DNA of 64,000 nt from positions 6,009,265 through 6,073,264 of the forward strand of contig NC_085098.1 in assembly GCF_963422355.1 (NCBI RefSeq), in the 5' to 3' direction. Positions 48,974 through 62,788 of the stretch are shown here, in pieces. The position numbers and the translations under genes are program-made. Each line of letters begins with the position of its first letter. Position 1 is the stretch's first letter. The stretch is from Corticium candelabrum (Eukaryota; Porifera; Homoscleromorpha; Homosclerophorida; Plakinidae). The notes beneath the pieces were generated by a model that was not told the origin of the DNA, did not search any database, and was given only the letters and a program-made list of their open reading frames with translations.

Positions 48974-51205
48974 ATGGCAGGGATGCTGGAGCTCGTTCTG
49001 TCTTTTCCTGTACTAATTTTGCTACTGAGTGTGGTCATACTAGGAATTCTGATGGTTTGTTTGCAGAAGTGGCTGTTTTCCTAGACGTGTGTATGATGTA
49101 TGTTGCGTCGTCTGTCCAGATGTATATTGTCTTGTTCGTCACAACGCAGAGAGAACCAGATTTGTGGCGTCATGACAGTGAAATGTATTTTTCGACTGGA
49201 AATGGTGAAGAACGAGCGCCATTTCCAAGCCTAGACGACCCTGCGTCCGTCTCTTTGTCTCTCATCGTGCCAGCATACAATGAGAAGGATAGATGTAAGC
49301 CTTATGTTCTACTTATTCGTTCAGTCATCTATCTATACCGCTTTGTTTACATGCAGTACCTATCATGCTTGACGAGGCTCTTTTTTTTCTTGAAGAACGC
49401 TTGGTTGGTGGTCATGAGGGGCGTGTCTTAAAGTGCGTTAAGTTTTTCTCTTTTTTTTTGCAGAAGGAAGATTCTAGTTTTTCTTATGAAGTTATAGTAG
49501 TCGATGATGGTAGCAGAGATTCTACATCAGAGGTGATTTAAGTACAGAAAATATTTTATGAAGTTGAGATGCAAGAGCTGGAGGAAATTAATAGAATTAA
49601 TGTTTACTTTATTTCTGAGTGCTTTCTAAAAGAGTTAAAATTTGTTGTATTGTTGTAGGTAGTAATTGAGTATTCAAAACGTTATGGAAGTAACAAAGTA
49701 CGTCTACTGAAGTTCGTCAAGAATCGTGGAAAGGGTGGTGCAGTTCGTATGGTATGCAATATGTTTCCCTTCTTCATATAGATTCATAATTCTTGTCGAT
49801 ATTACAGGGTATGTTGAGCAGTCGTGGCTCAAGACTATTGTTTGCAGATGCAGATGGTGCAACAAGAATTGAAGACCTAACGAAGCTAGAAGATGCATTG
49901 TCAAAAGATGCTCCAGATCATGTGACCAGATTTGATTCTAATTATACACATCATTGATCTTACGCATCTCGTCATGTATACAGGATGTCGCAGCTATCTC
50001 TGTAGGCTCACGTGCTCATCTCCAGGATGATGCAGTGGCCGAGGTGAACTACAGTTCTGTGACATGTCTCTTGGATAATTATTGTAATTCACATAATAGC
50101 GAACATTCTTCCGAAATTTCTTGATGTTTGGGTTTCACTTCTTGGTTTGGTTCTTTTGTGTGAGAGGCATCAAAGACACACAGGTTTGTGTTTCAAATCA
50201 CTTGGCATCTAATAAACATCCTCAGTCAGTTAAAACAGTTTGTGGGTGAGGGCCTCATGTTTCTTTCAGTAAACTGCATTCCTTTGATAACAAGTACAGT
50301 AGTGCAAACTTAGCCTCGCGTTGCCAGACCATCCCCACATCATACTTCCAGGCGAAAAGTATGACATGGCGGGGAAGGGTCTATCTACGTGAGACTAGCG
50401 CAAACTGAATTCTCCTGTCCATACTTAGCTCAACAATAGAGAAGAAAGATAAAACAGTAACTGAAGTAGTAAGGTAAAGAAGTTGGTGTCTTGCTAGAAG
50501 CCCTAATTTGTCAGGCTAATTAACACATTTCAGTAAGCAAAATTGGTCCACAGTTGAATTGGCATAACTGGCTCTTTCAATTACTAATCAGTGACTTGTA
50601 ATTTTTGTCTCAAACTGACAGGAACCAAAGTTTAATAGTAAATGTTCAAAGATATACAAAAATTGAGCTCACAATATAATTCTCATTTAATTATGTCCTT
50701 GAAATCGTACTGGGAAGCTCTAGATATTCAGGACTAGAGTCCTCAGACCCCCCAAGAAAGTCTTCATACACATGTACCTATGAGTAAGTCATTTTTCTAT
50801 TGCATGTAATCAGTGTGGCTTCAAGATGTTCACAAGGGCAGCAGCAAGACCCTTATTCAACAGCATTCATGTCAATCGATGGTTTGTCTAATCAACAGCC
50901 GTTTGATAAAGCTAGGCACTCAATGAATTTTGTCTATTAAGGGCATTTGATGTCGAACTCTTACTGATAGCACAAAAACTGAACTTGCCCATTTCTGAGG
51001 TGGCAGTCAATTGGCATGAGGTGGAAGGTAAGCAGACAGCACCATCACATTTGCATATTATCTGTTTGAATATTTGTTTCTAGGTTCCAAACTGGTACCG
51101 TTCTGGAGCTGGCTGCAGATGGCCAAAGACCTGCTGCTTATAAGTTTTCGATATTTGTTTCGCATATGGACTGTCTCTCCAGGGACAAAGAGCAAAACGG
51201 ATTGA
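48974..51205 (+). CDS. ALG5: ALG5, dolichyl-phosphate beta-glucosyltransferase
   Basis: ALG5 is an ER-membrane GT2-family enzyme that makes dolichyl-phosphate-glucose, the donor for the last sugars of the N-glycan precursor. Exon 1 (48974-49053) encodes a signal-anchor helix ([20 protein letters not shown]). Exon 2 begins REPDLW and contains [14 protein letters not shown]. Then come [35 protein letters not shown], the metal-binding [57 protein letters not shown] and [20 protein letters not shown], ending TKSKTD. All catalytic motifs are present and in human order. Its stop lies only 190 bp upstream of the SMAD start on the same strand. Confidence 0.95.
50311..50397. mobile_element. 87-bp MITE with TAG..CTA ends and 9-bp imperfect TSD
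   Basis: Ends TAGCCTCGCGTTGCC and CTACGTGAGACTA, with the inner inverted pair CCAGACC/GGGTCT. The flanks GTGCAAACT (50302-50310) and GCGCAAACT (50398-50406) differ by one base, consistent with an aged 9-bp target duplication. It sits in an ALG5 intron. Confidence 0.7.
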
Positions 51206-51296
51206 CGTATTGATGACTCTAACTTAACCTTTTTTGTATATGTTGCGAAAATGTAAGTTGTGGTCATTGGGCGTTGCCAATTATGTCTGCAATTAG

Positions 51297-53113
<1,817 letters not shown>

Positions 53114-53379
53114 GAAGTCATCAACTGTTACAAAGGAAGGTTTTAGTCAAATTCTATGTACAGACGTTGATTTGATCCCTTTTGGTGTTTTAGTCTTATG
53201 TCGTATGTGTGTTTACCAAGTGATGAAAATTTCTTTTTTACCTGCATGACATTTGGAATGTGATGGACAGACAGTACAGCCTTATGTATGACAACTCTAG
53301 GGTGACATGTATACAGATAAAAATAAAAATAGTTAATGAGTAAGTATAACCTTGAAATTCTTTAATATATGCTGTTTTA

Positions 53380-56300
53380 TCACCAGTCGAAGTCGTCATC
53401 TGACCCACCACCAACACTGTAACAGAAAGGTTACCCAGAAAGTAAAACTCACACAGACAATGAAGATTGTAGACAGACAGACACGTGACCATTTTGGCCT
53501 GAGTTATAATTGTGCGTTCTCTCATTTTATTACCTTGCTAGAGCATTAGCTGAATGTGATTCTGAAGGGAGACTCCAGTCCTGGAAAAAATGTTGACTGA
53601 TTTGTTGTATGCTCATAGAAGTGCAGCTTTAATTTAATTCACTAACCTCATCTTGTCTATTTCCATCAACCCTCTTGGTTGGTGCCTCTTCTGCCACCTT
53701 TTTTTCTTCTTTTCTCTGGCTGATCAACTTCATATACTTGAGCATTGTTGGATCGATACTCTGATCACTGTTTTGCTCTTGGGTGGGACTACTAATCTTT
53801 CCACCAACTTCTCTTTCAGACTTGTTTGAGCCAAACTCCTCTTGCTGTTGCTCTTGTTGCTCGGTTGAAGCAGCTCTCTGTTTTAATTGCTGGCCCATAG
53901 AAATTATTGTTAGAAGTAATGCAAAGATGATAATACTGTAAATCACGACATTGTGGTGCTTCGATTTTGGTAAATTTGGTACAACTTCAGATCTACTACC
54001 TACTTTTTAAGTACAATACACTTGTTCACAGAAACATGATGGTTCCTTCTTTGGACATAGTGCTCTTTGCATTTCAATTTCTTGCTAGTAGCTCCACATG
54101 CACCAGCTTGCTTTCAGTCTCATTACTGTCGGAATTTGGCAATCTAAATGCTTCCAAACAAAGATAGCGACCATTGAGTCAAAGATTTCACTTAAAAGTT
54201 TAGCAGCCCGGATGGTTATCTGGTCACAGTCGCACTTTCACTGATGTACATGTATTTGTACAGAATGGGTGGGTATGCTGGGGTAGTCAGAGCCATGTGT
54301 AGAGAGCTCTTTACATAGGGTTTTGGGGGCATTATTCAATCAGCTAGCTATATCTGCCAGAATATTACAATACAAGTACATGGAACGAATCTTTCAGTGG
54401 CACTGAAATATAAACACTGAAAGGAAATTTGGGCATGTACTGAAATTTGTTCGGCACCAAAACTTCTTGATTTACAGTACCAGCATTTCCAACTTACCTC
54501 TTCTCTTTGAAGTCTTTCTAATTCTTCTTTTTCTCTTTGCCTTGCTGCTTCTTCCTTTTGTCTTCTCTCCTCAGCTCGTTGTTGCCTTCTCTTTTCCCAA
54601 TCGTCATCTTCTGTAGTCTTCATAGACATTTCTTCAATCAAGCCTCTTTGGTCATTGTGAGAGGCAATTGTATTGGGTGAAGGGTTTTCCTCTTCAATGC
54701 CTGATCTATGTAACCCAACTGCAGCGGGCATAATGTCGCCCGTTTCGTTTATTTCCACAGTCTGCGCTTTTGATAAAGTATCAGTTAATTGATTATTAGT
54801 GATCACTGTCTCACTTACAGTTTGACTGTTTGATTTCCAAGCATTTTCAAGTGAAGGACTGATAATGACCTCATTCATTTCATTCTTATTAGCAGAACGG
54901 TTTAATTGTCTCCACGTATTGTCTAGATTTACAGTAGCAACAGCTGGTGATGTAACATTTTCTTCTACTGTGACATGACACTGTTCTTGTGAGCTGGTAA
55001 GTTGGGGCTCTGTTGTAGTTAGGGAGTTTTTAGATGGTTCCATTGTGGTAGCTATTGTATCATCAGTGGCAGCTAGCTTATTATCATCAACTGTAGCAGT
55101 CAATGCAATGGGCTTCTCAATAATATCAGATTTGACTGTGTGTTCTGAGCTCTGGGTGCCTTCTTCTACACTGGAGACAGACAGTGTTTGCTGTTTATCA
55201 TAATTAGACAGGCCCATTTTCCAGTTTTCTTCGTTTTCAAATGTTCTGCTTTTGTCTTGAGCAGATCTGGCTACAGTGGCAGCAGGTTTCTCAGCCTCTG
55301 ATCTTGTCACCCAACCTGAGTACTGAACACGACTCATGCTGCCAGCCTGTGGCCTCTGTGCAACCTTGTGAACAGATAAACTAGACTCTGAGGCAATTCG
55401 CCTATCGGCCAGCAACTTTTCAACCCTGGAGTCTCCTGGTAGGATGTCCATGTCTGTTATAGGTGGCTCAAAGAAAGACTGATTCTGAGGCAATGGCATG
55501 GTACGACTAGAAAGAAATGTTTCTTGTGTAAGCCTTTGCTGAAATGCTTGATAGGATCTCTCTAGTTCCTACGTACACAAAATTACTACCCTACAACAGT
55601 GCATTCTTGTTGCAAAGTGTATACTGACCGCTGCCTCATTCTCTAGCCTTTCAAATGTCTGCTTGGTTTGTTCTAAGAATGCCAGTGACTCAACTGGAGG
55701 AAGATCTACATCACTTGAACTTGAGTTGAAAACACGGCGTTCAATTCTTTGCATGTGAGACTGATCAGAATTCGTAACATGAGGTGCATTTTGCTGGCCT
55801 CTTTTCTGAACTGTCAGCGGACTGTGTGCATGTGTCAAATACTGACTTGCTTTAGTGCTGTCTGTTACATGGTGTGTTACACCAATTCCCAAAGATCTAC
55901 AAGTTCCAACTCAATTTAAAGTTAGAATTCATCACATTTATTAGCGAGAAGTACTTGAGATGTCTATTTGTTCTTCTCGAAGAATTCTGGAACTCAGCCT
56001 CTAAAGCTAAAAACCAGAAAGTTGCCCAGACCAGATGGATTTAATCTCCATTCATTTCACAATATTCACAACAGCCTGGCTGAAATAAGACTGGCAGACT
56101 GGCTAACTAAAAATTTGTCCTTTGCTGCCTGCCAGCCTGTCTGTTTGCACCACATCAATTAATTAATAATTACAACTGCTTAATCTGGTTTTAATGTGTG
56201 ATACTGTACTTTACAGTTGAGTCAAAAGAAAGTTTGTCTGTCTGTCTGTCAATACAAAGCAATACGGTAACTTATGCCTATGACTCAAACAGTCCTCTGC

Positions 56301-59300
56301 TACATTAAAGTCAGTATTCACCTATCTGTAGGTTGTCTGCGGATACATGAACCCGAGGTGCCATGCTGTGAATTGACAAGGTAGTTAATTAAATGCTATG
56401 AGTAAAACCAAAAACATATACTGTACTACACTGTGTACCCTCAAAGTATGAATAATAGCATGTGTAATACCTGTATGTGTTTGATCTTGTAATAAGTGAA
56501 GATCACGAAGTTCTTTTCTCAATTCCCTTTCTTTCAGTTGATACTCATCTAACTGATGCCTTAGTTCACGACAACAATCAACCTTTAGCATCAAACAAGA
56601 ATTAACAACTTCATAATTTTATTGAAAATTATACAGACTTCGTGCTGCAGTCGACTCATTAGCTGCTGCTTTTCATGATCTGTTACTAATTGTTGCTTTC
56701 TGGCTGCATCACGAAGTTGTCTGACTTCATACCATAGCTGCTGCTACAAACAAAAACACTGCACAATGAGCTTTGCTACCATTTACAAATACTCCTCTAA
56801 ATGATGACAATCAATGCTTACCACTTCTAATGATGGCTTTGACATTTGGACTTTGAGATCTTTGATCAATTCACATTGATCTAAACAAAGTCATCAGTGA
56901 GAGTCTCAGACACTACAGCCTATTCCTGACACAGCAGTGTTTAAACTTTGCTAAAATACAAAATTCAAACACAAGCAGATGCAAAGCAGCTAAATATTGC
57001 AATCTTGCATGTGCCACTTACAAACAGTCCACGACTACCAAACAGCACAAACATCATTTAGAAATATTGTAAGAATTACATAGCACATTAACTTAATTAC
57101 CACATCGCAAAAACCTCAATTAATGATCTTAGTCTGGAGCACTGTTCAGTACATGAACTATTCTGCATATACTTTAATTAACATTTGTCCACAACCTGAT
57201 AATTTCTTTTCACTCTCCACGACAGTTTCTCTTAGTTTGCTAGATAAAAAAATGATTTGGTATAAGAAAAAGTAACAAATGAATCCAACTTACTCTCGCA
57301 GGGAATTCAGTTCTTTCCTCAAGTTTGTGTTTTGCACTTGGAGAGACTCACAGTCTTGCATCTACAATGCAGCAATTTGTCAACTTTGTTCTGTAGAAAT
57401 AATGCTTTAGTATTAATTAGTATAGTCTTCCTAAGGTTCACCCTCTACCTAGCTTCCAGCAGAAATACCAGAATTAGCACAATTTTAAATTTAATAGTGG
57501 CAACAGCAAAAATCAATAACACTAGCACTCTCTAGATTGACTGTAACATGTCTATACCTACCTTCAAATTTCTTCTAGAGCTTTGCTCTGCGCTCTGTTT
57601 CAAAGCGTCATTCTCTTTTTCCGCATTTCTTAGTCTCAACTACAAATAATCAACAAATCAACAACAGTGACTCTCTCTAGAACTGATGGCTGCAATAATT
57701 TTGTGTCGTACTACATGCACAACACATGCCTGAAGTAAAACCTAACAAATTTTTGAATTACAGTATTATTAAAATGCAAGTAGAAACGCTCTTTGACATT
57801 CAAGTCCAAAGTTATTTTTGTAATCCAATTGATTATAGAGTCTACATATATTAGCTAATAAGTATTAAAAATCCGTTACCTTCATAGTCGACAATAATTC
57901 TTGTTGCTCTGCCAGCTCTTCTAACACCTTGCGATGTGCACTTTCTTCTTCTCCTAGTCTGTTTTCTTGATCTACAGATATATTTGCATAACACGTGTCA
58001 TCAGGGCTTTCGAGTGGCCGCTATGCGTACATGTAGATGTACACGCGACCAACATGAATGTCCTGCTAGTTTCTATATGTGTCTTTGTCCATTGCGTTTA
58101 TTTGATGTCAATATTCGACATGTATTTCCGTTCACCAGTCGTGAATGGAATGACGCCTCATTCTGTCAGCTTGAACCCACCAGCCAAGCGGCTTGTCCTA
58201 GTTTCAATAGACGGCGTGCGCGCCGACAAGTTTTTCGGACTAGACTTGGACGGGGAGACTCTGGCTCCATTCTTACGTGAAATTCTGCAGACACGCGGCA
58301 GCTGGGGACTGTCCCACACAAGAGTTCCGACTGAAACAAGGCCTTGCCATGTTGCTCTGTTGGCAGGATTTTACGAAGATGTGAGTGCTGTAACAAAGGG
58401 ATGGAAAGAGAATCCGGTCAACTTTGACTCTATTCTAAACCAATCTCGTCGGGCCTGGTGTTGGGGTAGCTCGGAAGTGTTGCTTGTGTTTGATCCCGCC
58501 GACGGGACGGGACCTCATCACGTGACCACATTCATGTATCCCGATGAATATAACGACTTTGGCCAGGCTGATGCTACCATTTTAGACTCTTGGGTATTCG
58601 AACGAGTGGAGAAGTTTTTCCAGGAGGCTTCAGAAGATGCTACTACACAAAAAGAAATAAACCAAGAGAGAGTCGTGCTATTTATTCATCTCATGGCCAC
58701 AGACACAATCGGCCATGTTCACAAACCTTTCTCTGACATGTACTTGAATAATATACGTAAAGTAGATCGTGGCATCAAGCGTGTGGTTGAAATTATTGAC
58801 AATTTCTTCCAGGACAATCAGACTGCGTACATTGTGACTAGCGATCACGGCATGACCGACTGGGGATCACACGGTGCCGGTGACAAACACGAAACTGTTA
58901 CACCTCTGGTAGCATGGGGAGCAGGAATTTCTGGGCCTGAGGTAGAACATGCAGACACACCTTTCAGGTCTGAGATATCGCCGGACTCGTGGGGACTAGG
59001 TGGTTATCTACGAAAAGATGTGTCACAAGCAGACCTTACACCGCTAATGGCCACTCTTATTGACATCCCCATTCCTGTCAACAGCGTAGGGACATTACCA
59101 TTGTCATACATCAATGCCAGCTTAAAATTCAAAGCCTATAGTATGATGACAAACGCTAAGCAAATGCTCGAACAGTTGGTTGTGAAAGAAAGTAGAGTTA
59201 AAGCATCAACCCTTCAATTGCACTATAAACCATACGAACCACTGAGTCCAAGTAAGCGGATATTGGCAATGCGAGAGGTTGATGATGCAATTCGTTCGGG

Positions 59301-61123
59301 GAAGTACACGACTGCAATTCACAAGGCAAATGACTTGATCAAAACAACCAGTGAAGGTATGCGGTACTATGAAAAGTACGACCGGTACTTTGTGGGAGCC
59401 ACTGTTGTTATTGGATTTCTTGGTTGGATTATTTGTATTAAAATCCACATATTCAAGAGTAATCCAGATGGAAGTTTTTATTCAAACTTGCAGTCAACCT
59501 CATCACTCATCACGTTTGCAGTTTGCTCTGCTGCTGTTGTAATCGTCTTTGTCCTGTTTACACTGTCTTCTCCTATCACTTACTACTTTTATTCAATGCT
59601 TCCCCTTGTCTTTTGTTATTACATTATACACCATCAGACCCTACTTGTCTTTGCTGTCGGTAATCTTCAGTGGCGTCAGCGATACGTTGAATATACCTTG
59701 ACTGCTGTATTAGCTTTTCTTATGATGGAGATTCTCATCTTCAGCTTCTACTGGCGCAGTTTAATATTTGGTGGTTGTTGTATCCTTGCTGTGTGGCCAC
59801 TAACAATTCCGTCCATCTGTACAAAGAGGGGAGTACCAATTGTTGTAGGTTGGATGTCGGCCTGTCTTGCTGTAGGTGTCTTTCTCCTAATTCATCTTCC
59901 TGGGCCTGAGCATAGCATTAGGCTTATGTCAGCCGGTGTTGTCGTATGTCTCATGCTTGTGTCCTATTGCATTTTTCTATTTGAGACAGGAGTCTTCAGA
60001 CAACAAGAAGTTATGAGCAGGGATGAGAGAAAGCGCAGCAGGTGGCTGCTTGGACTTCAGCTCTCACTTACACTTCTATCTGCGTACATTGCGATAGATA
60101 CTGTACTCAGAAGGAACAGAAAACTTGGTCTCTCTGCACTGAATCAAACCCTAAGTTGGTTGGTCTTACTGGTTTCATTCTTTCTCCCATCAAGAGGTTC
60201 AAAACTTGTTCTTCTGCGATTATTGCACATTGCTTTAACCTTCCTCCCTCCATACATTCTTCTAACAATGGACTATGAGACAATCTTCTATGCAGCACTC
60301 TGTGTACTTCTGTTCTTCTGGTTGCAATTAGAGAGCCTTGTTAGTGATAAAAATTCAACGTCTCTGACATTGCTTCGGTTTGATAGTGAAGATGATGAAC
60401 AGCCGGAACAGAGAGAGATGACATTATCTGATATTCGAATTGCTGTCTTCTTCCTGTTCTTCATATTGACTGCATTCTTTGGGACAGGGAATATTGCAAG
60501 CATCAATACATTCAACCCATCAGCAATTCTATGCTTTGTTAGTGTTTTCAACCCATTTGTTATGGGTGGTCTTCTCCTGTGGAAAATGGCCATTCCATTT
60601 ATTCTGGTGTGTGCTGCTGCTGCTGGTGTGCAGCTAGCCTTACAAATTCCAGTCAGACAACTGTTCATGGTCATCCTACTGATATCAGACTTTATGGCAT
60701 TGCACTTCTTCTTCATGGTAAAAGACTATGGCAGCTGGATGGAGATTGGTATGAGTATTAGTCACTTCGTCGTCATGATAACAATGACAGTGGTAGTTCT
60801 GCTGGTGTTTACCCTGGCTCAATTACTGACTGGTTCTGTTAAATTGTTTGACAAGAAAAATTTAAAAAAGATAATATAAACAGCTTGACAGGTTTAGTTC
60901 TATGAAATAGTCACCTGTGAGAAATTATTCTATATGACTACAGCATTGGTAGTTGAAGTTTGTTCGATTCTTTCATTCTATATATCTTACATATATAGAA
61001 TATGCAATTGACAATTGAAAAACAGTTGCGTCTATGAGCGTGTAAGTTGCGGTTGGCGGCAAGTATATGTTACTTAGTATCCATTTCCAGCCACATGTGC
61101 GAACGTGCATGCACACACACACA

Positions 61124-61162
<39 letters not shown>

Positions 61163-62695
61163 GAGAAAGAGACAAGATCAGGGACGTACCAAATTATTTG
61201 CAATATAACTCAAGAAATACACTATGGAGCTCCTTGCTGCCAAAAAACTGACAAGACTCTGACAAGCACTAGACAGTCAATCCACAGCATTGTTTCTTCC
61301 TAATAGTCCAAAGTACTTTACAAATTGGAATCAGCAACTGCACCTCCTACTGTGTGACAAAAGCACTACATTGCCACGAGTAGTCAACCACAAGTACTTG
61401 TGCTCTATGAACACAGCACTTACTGCACCCATAACTGCCATAGTCTATTGGTTGTAGCTGCAATGCACGCACAACGTTCTTCTGACACACATAACTGATA
61501 ACTACTTCCATATCATGTGCCCGCTTTAGTGCAGTGGAGCAATGTGAGGAGGATTGGAGCCTAAGCGATTGATTGTGTAATCACATGTGGATGTAAATTT
61601 GTAACAATAGCTTCTCTGCAGCATGTGAACATAATTTCTAATCGAATGTAACAAATCGTTATCATTCTTCCTCACACTACACTCTTGTAGCAGTCACTCA
61701 CTGATTCAATATGGTGCCCAGACTTTTCCATGCTGTCATGTAACACCTTGTGTGAATTCTGGGTACATGATAACAGCAGTAGTTGTCGCAATAGCAGCAT
61801 GGAAAAAGTCTGGGCACCATATTGAATCAGTGAGTGACTGCTACAAGAGTGTAGTGTGAGGAAGAATGATAACGATTTGTTACATTCAATTAGAATATGT
61901 TCACATGCTGCAGAGAAGCTATTGTTACAAATTTACATCCACATGTGATTACACAATCATAGCTGACAAGTTCCGAATCTCATTACTGTATTAGTTACAT
62001 CATCCTAACCTTTTAGCCTTTCTTCTTTAGCTTCCAAGTTGCCAAGTTTCTTTCGTTGTTCCTCTACATATTCCTTCTTGAACCTTCAGACCATTTCATT
62101 CACGTAGCTAGACCATGTCAATGCATCAGGTTGTGTTTGTGTGCTCACGTTTCCAGCTTTTCTTCACACTTTCGTTCACTTTGTTTCTTTTCAGTTTCCA
62201 AACAACTCTCCTTCAATATAAATTGCTCTTTCATGTTGTGAAGTCTCTCCTCTTCTATCTTAGCAGCTCTAAACACAAATACAGCATTGTTACAGTCTTA
62301 GCCAATTTCCACATGAACTGCAGTATTTGTTGTGGTGCAAAAGTATACAAAACGTTAGTCCCGAATGATATTCAGACAACCTTGTATTCAACTCTGCATC
62401 TCTCTTCACGGCTTCCTCTCTCATTCTCACAACATTTAGTTCTTCTAAAAGACTCTGCCTTTGTGTGTGGAGTTGTGCCTCTTGATCCTAGCCGAGCACA
62501 ATCCACTTGTTAATTAAGAGACACAACAACAAATCAACAAACAGGTAGACTTGTTGTTGCCGCTTCAGCCTTTCTATCATTTCCTGTTCTCGCTGGCGAA
62601 GTGCTTCAAGATTTTCTCGATACTTTTGATCAATCTAAACTTACCAAAAAACATTGTTAGTTGATTAGTGTGCGCTTGCATACCACAACACTTAT

Positions 62696-62788
<93 letters not shown>

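Noticed and set aside
57967-58053. Upstream in-frame ATG for PIGN
   Set aside because: It would add 29 residues before the hydrophobic segment that aligns with the human start and would reach the antisense OFD1 exon; the ATG at 58054 is preferred.
62115-62513. A 132-codon plus-strand frame
   Set aside because: It is antisense to OFD1 coiled-coil exons and shows no domain.
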